Below, piece after piece: positions 9,234 through 18,686 of a stretch of DNA of 47,874 nt. This DNA comes from Bacteroidales bacterium GP1 (GTDB lineage: Bacteria; Bacteroidota; Bacteroidia; Bacteroidales; Muribaculaceae), in NCBI GenBank assembly GCA_001701105.1, contig DAAI01000038.1, forward strand, positions 1 to 47,874, given 5' to 3'. How positions within the stretch are numbered: position 1 is the first letter of the stretch; every line of letters starts with the position of its first letter. The notes under the pieces were generated by a model that was given only the letters and a program-made list of their open reading frames with translations, had not been told where the DNA came from and ran no database searches. The position numbers and the translations under genes were made by a program.

Positions 9234-10493
9234 ATGGAAGATTCATTGCGACAATTTGTTGAACTATACCGTGATTACGGGACACGGATCGACAGCGGGA
9301 GTCCGGATGCGATTAATGCGCATCGTGCGGCCGCTCTCGCCCGGTTGGAGCAGATGACTCTCCCGGCTGCCGATTCGGAAAACTATGAATTTACCGACTT
9401 CAACGGACTCCTCACTCCTGACTACGGCCTTCCGATAGCTCCGGAAGTACCGCCGGTGGCGGCCGGGCTTCCCGGCGCATGGCCCGGGGGAGTGTTTGCC
9501 GGGTCCTTGCGTGAATTTGACAGGAAATATCCCGGAGTGCTGCGTGAGTATTACGGAAAGCTGGCAAGCCTCGACAATCCGATAGTGGCGCTGAATACTC
9601 TGTTAGTGCAGGATGGTTTCATCCTCTATGTTCCGGCCGGAGTAAAGGTGGAAAAGCCCATTCAGATTGTAAACAGGATGGCCTCCGGGCAGCCGGTCCT
9701 CTCGCCGCGCCGTCTGATAGTAATCATGGGGGAGGATGCTGAAGCCCGGCTCTTGAGTTGCGATCATACGGAGCGCATGGATTCTGAATCGTTATCCCTT
9801 GGCGTGACAGAATTATTCATAGGGAGGAATGCGCGTTTCGATTACTATGACCTTGAAGAGAGTGCGGAAAAATCCAAACGACTGTCGGCCATTTATATGA
9901 GGCAGGAAGAACACAGCCACACCACGCTGGATTGCATGACTCTGTTCAACGGCTTTACCCGGAATGAGTTCTACTGCGACATGGCCGGCGAACATTCCGG
10001 ACTTGGGCTTTACGGCATGGGAATCTGCGACCGTTCCCGGCGACTTTCCGTATATTCCCATATCAATCACGGCGTGGCTCGCTGTCATAGCAATGAGCTT
10101 TTCAAGATAGCCGCTGATGAACAGGCGCGGTGCGCATTCACCGGAAGAATCCATGTGGCCAAGGGAGCCGTAGAGACTGAAGCATATCAGGCAAGCCGCA
10201 ATCTCATCTCCGGCAACGAGGCCGTAGTAAAGGCGCGTCCTGAGCTTGAGATATATAACGATGATGTGAAATGCAGCCACGGATGTGCTGTGGGTCAGCT
10301 CGACGAGCAGCAGATGTTTTATATGCGCACCCGGGGGATTCCGGAATCAAAAGCCAGATTATTGCTGCGTCAGGCTTTCATGGCAGATATAATAGATGTC
10401 ATCTCGATACCCTCGCTGCGCGACCGGCTTCACATCCTTGTGGAGCGCAGATTTGCCGGCCAAAATGCGTCGTGCAGTTGCGATGTAAAATAA
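9234..10493 (+). CDS. sufD: Fe-S cluster assembly protein SufD
   Basis: SufD pairs with SufB and two SufC subunits in the Fe-S scaffold complex. The 419-aa protein has a poorly conserved N-terminal part, a beta-helix core starting near residue 120 (NPIVALNTLLVQDGFILYVPAGVKVEKPIQIV), and the conserved C-terminal block with DDVKCSHGCAVGQLDEQQMFYMRTRGI followed by AR-LL--AF. It sits between sufC (3-nt gap) and sufS (7-nt gap), so co-transcription is very likely. SufB and SufD are homologous; the short length and divergent N-terminus point to SufD. Confidence 0.95.
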   Translation: MEDSLRQFVELYRDYGTRIDSGSPDAINAHRAAALARLEQMTLPAADSENYEFTDFNGLLTPDYGLPIAPEVPPVAAGLPGAWPGGVFAGSLREFDRKYPGVLREYYGKLASLDNPIVALNTLLVQDGFILYVPAGVKVEKPIQIVNRMASGQPVLSPRRLIVIMGEDAEARLLSCDHTERMDSESLSLGVTELFIGRNARFDYYDLEESAEKSKRLSAIYMRQEEHSHTTLDCMTLFNGFTRNEFYCDMAGEHSGLGLYGMGICDRSRRLSVYSHINHGVARCHSNELFKIAADEQARCAFTGRIHVAKGAVETEAYQASRNLISGNEAVVKARPELEIYNDDVKCSHGCAVGQLDEQQMFYMRTRGIPESKARLLLRQAFMADIIDVISIPSLRDRLHILVERRFAGQNASCSCDVK

Positions 10494-10500
10494 TGATGCC

Positions 10501-11715
10501 ATGAGTTCTGACTCCGAAATCAGGGAACAATTCCCTATACTGACACGCGACGTGGCCGGACGCCGGCTGATATATCTCGATTCGGCGGCCTCATCGCAGA
10601 CTCCGCGCCGCGTGGTGGATGCCATTGTCGAGATGTACGAACTCCACAAGGCCAATGTCCATAGAGGCGTGCATACACTTTCACAAGAGGCCACCGATCT
10701 TCAGGAATCGACACGCAGAAGCGTGGCTCGGTATATCAATGCGGAAAGCCACGAAGAAGTAATATTTACACGCGGCACTACCGAAGGGATAAATCTTGTG
10801 GCTTCATCATTCGGAAATCTTTTGCCCGAAGGGGGCGAGATAATCCTCACGGTGATGGAGCACCATGCCAACATCGTGCCTTGGCAATTGCTTGCCTCAC
10901 GCCGTGGAATGACATTAAGGGTAGTCGACATCGACGACGCGGGCTCCCTCCGGCTGGATGAATTCCGCAACCTGTTCAATGAAAAGACTGTCATCGCGGC
11001 CTTCACTCATGTAAGCAATGTTCTGGGCACTGTGAATCCGGTTAAGGAAATGACCGCTTACGCCCATTCAAAAGGAGTTCCGGTGCTTGTCGACGGAGCG
11101 CAGGCTTCTCCTCATATGAGGATCGACGTGCGGGATATTGATGCTGATTTCTATGTCTTTTCAAGCCATAAGATGTATGGCCCCACAGGCGTCGGCATTC
11201 TTTACGGAAAGAAAGAACATCTGGAAAAAATGCCCCCCTATCAGGGAGGGGGAGAAATGATTGCCCATGTTACGTTTGAAAAGACCACCTACGCCGAGCT
11301 CCCATACAAATTTGAAGCCGGAACGCCCGATTATGTAGGCATAGCCGCATTTGCAAAGGCTCTGGAATTTATTAACGACACGGGCATGGAGAATATCGCC
11401 AACCATGAGCGCAAGCTGCTCCGGATGGCAACGGATAGACTGCTCCGGATTCCGGGGCTCACTATTTATGGCGCAGCTCCCGATAAGGATGCGGTAATCT
11501 CCTTTAATGTAGAAGGCATTCATAACTACGACATAGGAATGCTTCTCGACAAGCAGGGGGTGGCCGTCCGCACAGGGCATCATTGCGCCCAGCCTTTGAT
11601 GTCGCGCCTCGGAGTGCCGGGCACGGTAAGAGTATCGTTTGCAGTCTATAATACGGAAGCCGAGGTAGAACTCCTCCTCGCAGCACTTGAGCGTGCGTTG
11701 GATATACTGCGTTGA
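10501..11715 (+). CDS. sufS: Cysteine desulfurase SufS
   Basis: SufS is a PLP-dependent class V aminotransferase-fold enzyme that takes sulfur from L-cysteine for the Suf scaffold. The 404-aa protein has the PLP region with HHANIVPW, the Schiff-base lysine in FSSHKMYGPTG (Lys224), and the persulfide-carrying cysteine in RTGHHCAQPLM (Cys362), both matching SufS/group II desulfurases. It ends the sufCDS run. No sufE or sufU is seen nearby. Confidence 0.96.
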   Translation: MSSDSEIREQFPILTRDVAGRRLIYLDSAASSQTPRRVVDAIVEMYELHKANVHRGVHTLSQEATDLQESTRRSVARYINAESHEEVIFTRGTTEGINLVASSFGNLLPEGGEIILTVMEHHANIVPWQLLASRRGMTLRVVDIDDAGSLRLDEFRNLFNEKTVIAAFTHVSNVLGTVNPVKEMTAYAHSKGVPVLVDGAQASPHMRIDVRDIDADFYVFSSHKMYGPTGVGILYGKKEHLEKMPPYQGGGEMIAHVTFEKTTYAELPYKFEAGTPDYVGIAAFAKALEFINDTGMENIANHERKLLRMATDRLLRIPGLTIYGAAPDKDAVISFNVEGIHNYDIGMLLDKQGVAVRTGHHCAQPLMSRLGVPGTVRVSFAVYNTEAEVELLLAALERALDILR

Positions 11716-11827
11716 CTCCATCTCGCAGCACGGTTTTTATCGCGTTAGTAATGTAAGGCAATAAATAAGGGGGAAATGAGTTAATTATAAATAGCCGGCT
11801 CACATTATCGTAGCGCCGTCTCTTATA

Positions 11828-13057
11828 ATGAAAACAACAAGACTTCTTTCCCTAATACTTCTGCTTGGCATGGTGCTACCCCTGCGTGCGGAGGATGATT
11901 TGAAGAGCGAGATGTTTAATCCCGTCAATACGGGCGTCACCACTCTCAGTATCGCCCCGGATGCCCGTGGCTCGTCGCTCGGCAATCTCGGTGCGGCAAC
12001 CGATGCCGATATGAATTCACAATATTGGAATCCTTCGAAATATGCCTTCGGATATTCGCAGGGCGGCCTTTCGTTAAGTTATACTCCGTGGCTCCGCAAG
12101 ATTGTGAACGACATCTTCCTCGCCAATCTCTCCGGTTATTATAAATTAGGATCGGGAGATAACCAGGCGTTGTCGGCCTCTTTCCGGTATTTCTCACTCG
12201 GCGAAGTGACAACCGGCAATCCGGATGCCGGCGACGGGTCGAGCCAGATAGCGGCTCAGACCATTCACCCCTACGAGTTCGCCCTCGATGTGGGTTATTC
12301 CCGCAAATTGTCAACAAAGTTCTCAATGGGTGTCGTGTTGCGATATATCCTTTCCGACCTTTCCTGGCAGGATACACAGACCGGTGAGCAAAACACGGCC
12401 GCGCATGGCTTTTCAGTCGACCTTTCCGGCTATTATGTGACCTTCCCGATGATAGGGCGCAACGAATGTCAGTTCTCATGGGGGTTCGATATTTCCAACA
12501 TCGGTACGAAAGTGAGCTACGACGGCGGAGCCAATAATTATTTCCTCCCCACCAACCTTCGTATAGGCGCCAATTTTGCTTTCCCTCTTGCCGATTATCA
12601 TAGTCTTTCGATCGGGCTTGACCTCAATAAACTCCTGGTGCCGACTATGCCGCAGACATGGAGCTACGACATGAGCACCACCGAGGGGCAGGAAGAGTAC
12701 CGCCAGGCATGGGATAAATGGAACACGATGTCGCCTATCACCGGCATCTTCAAATCATTCACGGATGCTCCCGGTGGCTTCAAGGAGGAACTTCAGGAAA
12801 TAAATCTTGCCTTGGGCGCGGAATATGTGTATAATCAGCAGTTCTTCGGACGAATCGGTTACAACTACGAGCATCCCAATAAGGGAGGAAGAAGCTATTT
12901 TTCGTTTGGCGCAGGATTCTCGTTGAATGTGGTGCAGCTTGATGCATCGTATATGCTTGCTACAGCACAAAGCTCCCCCCTCGACCAAACCCTCCGCTTC
13001 ACTCTCACTTTCGATATGGACGGCCTCCGCGACCTTATCGGAAAGCGCAACAGATAA
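11828..13057 (+). CDS. porV: T9SS outer-membrane protein PorV (LptO)
   Basis: PorV is a FadL-like outer-membrane beta-barrel that shuttles T9SS cargo from the secretion pore to the PorU/PorZ attachment complex. The 409-aa protein has a signal peptide (cleavage likely after LRAED-proximal Ala, about residue 21). It carries the family's strongly conserved N-terminal block NPVNTGVTTLSIAPDARG, then SQYWNPSKYAFGYS, SYTPWLRKIVNDI and an amphipathic strand pattern to the C-terminus. It lies upstream of ispF (12-nt gap), the same neighbour order I recall for porV in Porphyromonas gingivalis. porU is nearby but on the opposite strand. No clear promoter was found in the 112 nt upstream. Confidence 0.92.
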   Translation: MKTTRLLSLILLLGMVLPLRAEDDLKSEMFNPVNTGVTTLSIAPDARGSSLGNLGAATDADMNSQYWNPSKYAFGYSQGGLSLSYTPWLRKIVNDIFLANLSGYYKLGSGDNQALSASFRYFSLGEVTTGNPDAGDGSSQIAAQTIHPYEFALDVGYSRKLSTKFSMGVVLRYILSDLSWQDTQTGEQNTAAHGFSVDLSGYYVTFPMIGRNECQFSWGFDISNIGTKVSYDGGANNYFLPTNLRIGANFAFPLADYHSLSIGLDLNKLLVPTMPQTWSYDMSTTEGQEEYRQAWDKWNTMSPITGIFKSFTDAPGGFKEELQEINLALGAEYVYNQQFFGRIGYNYEHPNKGGRSYFSFGAGFSLNVVQLDASYMLATAQSSPLDQTLRFTLTFDMDGLRDLIGKRNR

Positions 13058-13069
13058 TAATAGCTTGCC

Positions 13070-13561
13070 ATGCAGATGTTCCGGATAGGATCGGGTTATG
13101 ATGTCCATCGCCTTGTGGACTCCAGGGAATTGTGGCTTGGGGGAGTTAGGGTGCCATATGAAAAGGGATTGCTGGGTCATAGCGATGCGGATGTGGCCAT
13201 TCATGCTCTTTGTGACGCTCTGCTCGGAGCTCTTGCCCTCGGCGATATAGGAAAGCATTTCCCCGATTCAGATCCCCGTTACAAAGGAATTGACAGCAAA
13301 TTGCTTCTCAATCAGGTGACAGCCATAATTCAAAACCGGGGTTACCGCATAGGAAATGTGGATATCACGATAGCGGCTCAGGCTCCGAAACTCCGTCCCT
13401 ACATCGATGATATGCGCCGGACACTGGCAGAATGCATGGGCGTCTCCGTTGAAGCCGTATCCGTAAAGGCCACCACCACCGAGCATCTCGGATTTGAAGG
13501 CCGGGGGGAGGGAATATCCGCACAGGCTGTTGCGCTTCTATATTCCTCTCAGTCTATCTGA
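13070..13561 (+). CDS. ispF: 2-C-methyl-D-erythritol 2,4-cyclodiphosphate synthase
   Basis: IspF makes the cyclic diphosphate intermediate of the MEP isoprenoid pathway. The 163-aa length is typical. Zinc ligands are visible in GYDVHRL (Asp, His) and the following LGHSDADVAIHALCDALLGA block; the C-terminal KATTTEHLGFEGRGEGI motif completes the active site. Met3 (13076) aligns better with the usual IspF start and is a possible alternative. It is in the porV-ispF-cvpA-like run. Confidence 0.96.
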   Translation: MQMFRIGSGYDVHRLVDSRELWLGGVRVPYEKGLLGHSDADVAIHALCDALLGALALGDIGKHFPDSDPRYKGIDSKLLLNQVTAIIQNRGYRIGNVDITIAAQAPKLRPYIDDMRRTLAECMGVSVEAVSVKATTTEHLGFEGRGEGISAQAVALLYSSQSI

Positions 13562-13564
13562 AAA

Positions 13565-14197
13565 ATGACTTGGATTTATGCCCTGATCTCAATGATGGTG
13601 GTGCTCCTCGGAGTCATCGCCGGCTTTCGTAAAGGGCTTAGGGCACAAATACCATCCCTCATAGCGTTGATATTCGGAGTGGTGTGCGCGCGTTTGTTCA
13701 CGATGCCACTGGCCCAGGTAATTGCTGAGGTTTATCCCGTGTGTTGCGGCAAAACTGAGGAGTGCTATGTATATTCCAATCTCGCGGCCGGATTAATATT
13801 CATATGCGTATTCTTTGTATTCAAATTCGCCACCGGTTTAATAGGAAAAGCCTTGAGACGACGTGAGAAAACCGTCTTTGACTGTATAGCGGGAGCTGTA
13901 TTCGGGGTCTTCGTGTATCTTACTATTCTGTCGGTATCCTTTAATTTTCTTATAAGCGTGAATCCCGGTATAGCTCTAACGCGCCTTGCCGTGGACGGCG
14001 ACGGCAATATCGCCGGAGAAGTCAGCATGCTGTCACCGTTTCTTTTAGGCACACCGTCGCCTGAGGACCTGTCACACCTTCTGCAACTCCGGGATGCTCA
14101 ATTTATTTCGGGCATATCTTCCGGATTAGATTCACAAGAATCAATCCAGAATCACGAAAGATTTATAAGAGGAGCCGACGGGCCGGGAATCGGTTGA
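13565..14197 (+). CDS. CvpA-like membrane protein
   Basis: This 210-aa protein has four hydrophobic segments (about residues 5-22, 32-50, 70-92, 108-130) with a GFRKGLRAQIPSLIALIFGV motif after the first segment, the pattern of the CvpA family of inner-membrane proteins, whose exact role is unclear. It follows ispF after 3 nt. Its last 57 nt overlap the end of the convergent C25 protease gene (14141), so the two genes share coding DNA in opposite directions. Confidence 0.7.
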   Translation: MTWIYALISMMVVLLGVIAGFRKGLRAQIPSLIALIFGVVCARLFTMPLAQVIAEVYPVCCGKTEECYVYSNLAAGLIFICVFFVFKFATGLIGKALRRREKTVFDCIAGAVFGVFVYLTILSVSFNFLISVNPGIALTRLAVDGDGNIAGEVSMLSPFLLGTPSPEDLSHLLQLRDAQFISGISSGLDSQESIQNHERFIRGADGPGIG

Positions 14198-17100
14198 GCG
14201 CACTCCGGCACGGTACGTACCGGCAGGTGCTTTGATTCCGGTGGTTGTGTCATTGCGGCTCCATGTGCAATCGGCTCCCGAAATAAGCTGTGTATGAATT
14301 TCCCGTCCGGCTGAATCGAGGATATATAATTCAAGATTTTCATATGAAGGTGAGGAAACCGTGAATTGCATCGCATCTATTGCATATGCTGAATTGCAAT
14401 TGATGGATATTTCCGGAATAGTATCCGTGATTGTAAAAGAAAAATTCCGCTCCGTGGAATTTCCGCATAGGTCAGTAATCACTATCCCGGCCGAATGATT
14501 CCCGGGCTTCAGATACCCGAGATGCAGATTAAAGGAAAAAGCCGTAACCGCCGCGGGGTCAGTAAGATTTGCTACCATGTCGCAGGGACTCCCGTCTATT
14601 GTCAGGCCGATGCCGTTGGCAGAATTCATAACAGGTAAGAACCCTACATTGTCAGCGACATCCACAGAAAGCACCTGAGTCGCCGGATCGAATGAGACGG
14701 CGAGGGCCGGGGGTTCGGAATCTGAATATCCACCTGAGGCCTGTGCATTTCCCGACTTTGCGACAGGAATCGCTACATATCCACTGTATGCAAGGCGAGT
14801 AGTCGGATCATAAGCCGAGATATAAATATGAAAAGTAGCCGACGCGGCGGTGGTTGCATTCAGGAAATGAGATGCTTCTGTCGGGATTGGGAGTTTTACC
14901 CTGAAAGAGCCCTTGCTCACTTTCGCCTTCACAGCCGTTAACCGGGTGTCGTTGATATCTATGGTATACGTATGGTTGACATCCGGCAATGGGAGAGTCA
15001 CGGTCGGCGCAATGAGCTTAGCCACCACCATTCCTTCGGAATCAATGTCGGGAATATTATCTCCGTTCTCCAAAACTCCCGTAATCTCTATCACATCTCC
15101 GGGCTTATAACCCCCTTCGGGTATATTCCTCACTTCTATGCTGGCATTGCGCAACGGCATCGGAATGGTGAGGGCCGGGTCGCCGATGAAGAGATAGGCC
15201 ATCTCATTAAAATTGTAGGATTGCGTTTTCATAAATGCGAAGCATTCTCCTGCTGTGGGCGAAACCTCTCTCGGACTATGTCCGTTCCCTTTAAACATCG
15301 TGCCTTGTAGGAAATATCCCACGAGTTTTGAATTGCTCGAGGAATAAGTAGTGCGCCCGGACGCTATGATTCCGGCCATTCCCCGGGGAGAATGTATTAG
15401 AGGTTCGATTCCGATTCCTGTGCCGCCGAAATCGGGCGAGATGGTTTCGCATCCCGACATCATCATGAATGTGGGCACACGGTTTCTTAGATTGTCGAAT
15501 TCTTTCAATGTAAAGAAAGTATTCACTACGCCGAATCCTCCCGGACGTGCATGGCCGGTGTAGACATTTATAAGATTCCCGGAATTAAGGTGTGAGGATA
15601 TGGTGTGGGTATAAGTACTTCCGTAGGTGTTCTGATGCAGGGCAGCTACCGCCGGTTTCCCCATTTTGCAGGTATTCGCCATGTCGGTAATATTCCTTTC
15701 CCATGTCTTGAGTTGATCATCGTGAATCTGGCCATCACCACCATGTGCGAATAATAAAATCTCATTCACATACCATGCAAAGTCCGCCGAATTCAGGTTC
15801 TTGAGATAATCTTCCGTTTTTGCAATGGCAATTTCGGCGGATGCTGAATCTGTCAAAGGAAGCCATCCGACTCCCACACGCATTGGCGTCTCATAAAGAT
15901 TGTCGGAGGCGACATTGTCGGAAGTCATACCGAAATAATCGAATGTGATCGCCGGCCGGCGTCCCGCGCTAATGTCGGCCATCTCCTGAAAGGCTATTAA
16001 AAAATTATCAGGCTGCTCCAGACCCAGAATGTTCCTTACGTCAGATCTAATAGGACCTACGAACAATATGTTTTTTAGTGACTTGGTGCCATAGCTATAG
16101 AGTAGCCTTGCCAGCATCCTTATGGCCAGCGGATCGGCATTGCCTGCTCCGAACTCATCATATATGCTGCCAACATCCGCTGTCAGCACGTTGATGTTGT
16201 CGTATTTCCGATGGAGTCCGGCAATTTTTTCGGCATATCTTCGCGTTTCCGGCACGTGGATGATCAGTAGGCTTATATTATCGGTGACTGCGGAATGGAG
16301 ATTCGTATTCTTGACTTCAATAGGATTTGACACTCTCATCTGGCTCACATCCGGATTGAAAATAGCTAATGTATGGGGCAAGATAGAGGAATCGAAGTAT
16401 GCTTTTTGGCTATCGGTGGGAAGCATTATCGGCATAAAAGGATCGGAAATGTCGAAGGCTATCGTGCCGGTAGGGATTGAGACGGCTGACGCTGAGGCCT
16501 GAGTATCGATACCGGGAAAGCCTATGATTTCTTGCCGTAGAGGGGTGGAGGAGACTCCCGTATCTTTTGAATAGCTTAGAAGCCAATAATCGAAATAGGA
16601 ATCTTCCGCATCCCCGGTGGTCGCGCATATCGATATATCGGCTTTTGGGTTCCCCCCGAGCGATCCTTCAGTCACTGCAGTCCATATATGATTGTACTGT
16701 AAAGATGGCTTTTTATTTACTGAAGATGAATTGACATTAAAAGCAAACGACACATTCCCCCCATCCCGCACAACATGGATACCGGCTTCAAGGACATATC
16801 GGCCGGATGACACGGCATAAGGCAGGGTGCTTGATGCCGCGAACTTATGACCCGGGTTGGCTGAGAATTTTCCTTCCCAGAAATATTGGCCGGCGTCTTC
16901 TTCTCCCATCATCAGGTCGATGTCGCGCAGGGCATATCCGAGACCGTCCGACCGTAATTCCGCAGTGTTTCGTGCCGTAGCATCCGGTCCTCCGCTTGTT
17001 ATGGTGAACGGAGCGCCTGATTCGGTCAGAAAATAATGACCTTTTTGATTATAGATGTTACGCCCTTTATATGTAAACCTGTTGCCGGATAATTCTACCG

Positions 17101-17449
17101 TGCATATTCCCCTGCCATAGAAATAAATTTTATTGTTTTTGTGGAGCACGGGTATTTGGGGCGGATTGTCTTCTACAAAACGTTGGCCCGCTTCTCCCAT
17201 ATTCAGGCCACGCTTTGCTCCCCCCTCACCATAAATACTGACTGCTGAAGGATTCGCGAACCCCATGGCTTTGAGCTCGTCGTATGATATTTCATAGATT
17301 CCTTCCTGTTCGACCTCTACTTTGATCCATTTACCCGATGCCAATGGCGATTGGGTTGCGAACGTATATGTGTCGGTATATATGGCCGCCGATAGATTGT
17401 GGAGAATGCACGCCAAGAGGCTTATCAAGGAAATAGCGGGTCTTTTCAT
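14141..17449 (-). CDS. Second PorU-like C25 cysteine protease
   Basis: This 1102-aa secreted protein has the same plan as PorU at 18683-22078: signal peptide (about residues 1-22), an N-terminal region starting with a GKWIKVEVEQEGIYEISYDEL block (PorU has GKWATVRITDTGMHLIS), a C25 gingipain-type peptidase domain about residues 395-760, beta-sandwich regions and a C-terminal FlgD/T9SS-type fold ending in GTYRAGVRSTD...FVIL. The putative catalytic dyad is kept: His633 in VYTGHARPG and Cys667 in MMSGCETI, aligning with His639/Cys672 of PorU. It is the last gene of the coupled operon (ATGA overlap with the gene before it). It may be a second sortase-like protein or a surface protease; I cannot tell which. 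Confidence 0.85.
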   Translation of the reverse strand: MKRPAISLISLLACILHNLSAAIYTDTYTFATQSPLASGKWIKVEVEQEGIYEISYDELKAMGFANPSAVSIYGEGGAKRGLNMGEAGQRFVEDNPPQIPVLHKNNKIYFYGRGICTVELSGNRFTYKGRNIYNQKGHYFLTESGAPFTITSGGPDATARNTAELRSDGLGYALRDIDLMMGEEDAGQYFWEGKFSANPGHKFAASSTLPYAVSSGRYVLEAGIHVVRDGGNVSFAFNVNSSSVNKKPSLQYNHIWTAVTEGSLGGNPKADISICATTGDAEDSYFDYWLLSYSKDTGVSSTPLRQEIIGFPGIDTQASASAVSIPTGTIAFDISDPFMPIMLPTDSQKAYFDSSILPHTLAIFNPDVSQMRVSNPIEVKNTNLHSAVTDNISLLIIHVPETRRYAEKIAGLHRKYDNINVLTADVGSIYDEFGAGNADPLAIRMLARLLYSYGTKSLKNILFVGPIRSDVRNILGLEQPDNFLIAFQEMADISAGRRPAITFDYFGMTSDNVASDNLYETPMRVGVGWLPLTDSASAEIAIAKTEDYLKNLNSADFAWYVNEILLFAHGGDGQIHDDQLKTWERNITDMANTCKMGKPAVAALHQNTYGSTYTHTISSHLNSGNLINVYTGHARPGGFGVVNTFFTLKEFDNLRNRVPTFMMMSGCETISPDFGGTGIGIEPLIHSPRGMAGIIASGRTTYSSSNSKLVGYFLQGTMFKGNGHSPREVSPTAGECFAFMKTQSYNFNEMAYLFIGDPALTIPMPLRNASIEVRNIPEGGYKPGDVIEITGVLENGDNIPDIDSEGMVVAKLIAPTVTLPLPDVNHTYTIDINDTRLTAVKAKVSKGSFRVKLPIPTEASHFLNATTAASATFHIYISAYDPTTRLAYSGYVAIPVAKSGNAQASGGYSDSEPPALAVSFDPATQVLSVDVADNVGFLPVMNSANGIGLTIDGSPCDMVANLTDPAAVTAFSFNLHLGYLKPGNHSAGIVITDLCGNSTERNFSFTITDTIPEISINCNSAYAIDAMQFTVSSPSYENLELYILDSAGREIHTQLISGADCTWSRNDTTTGIKAPAGTYRAGVRSTDSRPVGSSYKSFVILD

Positions 17450-18048
17450 CTAAGGTGAATATCAAGAAGCAAGGATTCTGCGTCAGAGTCGTTAATTGTA
17501 AAAGAGGCAGGATAGGAAAGAATCATTCCTTCCGGATGCAGTGCGACCAATATCACATCGCCCTCCTTAAGGGTTATTTCACGGCTTAATGCTGAAATCA
17601 TAGCTTCCGGACTGCAACGTAGGTTAGCTGTTCTGTAGGTCATGGCGTTGTCTCCGGAGCAGATGCGATATTCTGAATCCTTAGTCAATCCGGGAGTGAA
17701 TTTACCGAGCCAGCAACACTTGTCGAAAGCAGTTGCCGCGGCCCATGGAAGGCCGTCGCGGCGAAGCTCGGCAAGTAAAGGGGTGGCCACTACCGCACAG
17801 GCTATGCCGCTATCGGCGACATAGCGCGCTGCAAATTTCTCTGCTATCCCTTTGCCAAGCCTCCCTATCCGGATGGCAAGCGAAGGGAATGCCCTGAATT
17901 CAGTGCTGAAATCCGGTAGGAAGAAAGGCTGTCCGCTGCGCAGGATTGAAGAATCCGGAATTTCATACCATACCGGGCGTGGACCTTCACCAAAAGGGGA
18001 TGAAGGGAGGAAATCACCGTAGTTGCGGGTTATGGCGAAAATTTTCAT
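17446..18048 (-). CDS. FAH-fold protein lacking the metal ligands
   Basis: This 200-aa protein resembles the short fumarylacetoacetate hydrolase/isomerase family of Bacteroidales: MKIFAITRNYGDF at the start, FFLPDFSTEF, LAIRIGRLGKGIAEKFAARYV and GLPWAAATAFDKCCWLGKF. In active members the stretch before LAxxIGRxGK carries an E-x-E metal-binding pair; here it is AFPSL. The Asp normally found in the following helix (the ND or ID before SARD/TARD) is replaced in IACAVVATP. A non-catalytic or altered role is therefore inferred. It is joined by ATGA overlaps to rex upstream and the C25 gene downstream. Confidence 0.65.
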   Translation of the reverse strand: MKIFAITRNYGDFLPSSPFGEGPRPVWYEIPDSSILRSGQPFFLPDFSTEFRAFPSLAIRIGRLGKGIAEKFAARYVADSGIACAVVATPLLAELRRDGLPWAAATAFDKCCWLGKFTPGLTKDSEYRICSGDNAMTYRTANLRCSPEAMISALSREITLKEGDVILVALHPEGMILSYPASFTINDSDAESLLLDIHLR

Positions 18049-18686
18049 TTTGGCAAACTTTCGAGTCGATTATAGATAAGGGCGAGATGAGCGTAGATGG
18101 AAGTATTGGCCATCACTACACCCTCGGCCACTTTCACTCTGTAGGGAGTAAAATTCCAGATTGCGCGTATTCCTGCTGCCACTGCGATGTCGGCAACCTC
18201 CTGAGCGCTTTCCGCCGGAACGGCAAGAATACAGATGTCGGCCGGAATCCGTTTCATTACCTCATCAATCATATCCGGATGATATATGGGTACTCCGGGG
18301 TCGGGTTGCCGCATCACGTCCGGGTCGATGTCGAATCCGGCCACGATCCTTAGTCCATAATTCGCCAATCCGGAGTCTCTCAGCAATGCGCTGCCAAGGC
18401 TTCCTACTCCCATGACATAGGCATTATGCACTTTCCTGAACCCAAGAAAGTCGGCAAGCCGATTGGCTAAGACCGATGTCTCATATCCGATTCTTGTCTT
18501 TCCTTTGATATTTAGGAACGATAAGTCTTTTGCAATCTGGGAAGCATCGACACTTAGCGCACGGGCGATGCGCGTGGATGACACAAACTCCTCGCCACGC
18601 GCTCTCAGGATTTCAACGAATGCCAGATACCATGGCAGCCGACGCAGCGTAGGCTCGGGAAGGATTATTGGCGTTTCGGCGTTCAT
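18045..18686 (-). CDS. rex: Redox-sensing transcriptional repressor Rex
   Basis: Rex is a dimeric repressor that senses the NADH/NAD+ ratio and typically controls fermentation and respiration genes. The 213-aa protein has an N-terminal winged helix (RLPWYLAFVEILRARG; helix-turn-helix near residues 35-60 with SVDASQIAKDLSFL) and a Rossmann domain with VMGVGSLGSALL. The start at 18686 was chosen because it overlaps the porU stop as ATGA; the frame is open further upstream only inside porU. It also overlaps the next gene by ATGA. Rex sites elsewhere in the window were not found. Its place inside a T9SS operon is unusual. Confidence 0.92.
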   Translation of the reverse strand: MNAETPIILPEPTLRRLPWYLAFVEILRARGEEFVSSTRIARALSVDASQIAKDLSFLNIKGKTRIGYETSVLANRLADFLGFRKVHNAYVMGVGSLGSALLRDSGLANYGLRIVAGFDIDPDVMRQPDPGVPIYHPDMIDEVMKRIPADICILAVPAESAQEVADIAVAAGIRAIWNFTPYRVKVAEGVVMANTSIYAHLALIYNRLESLPK

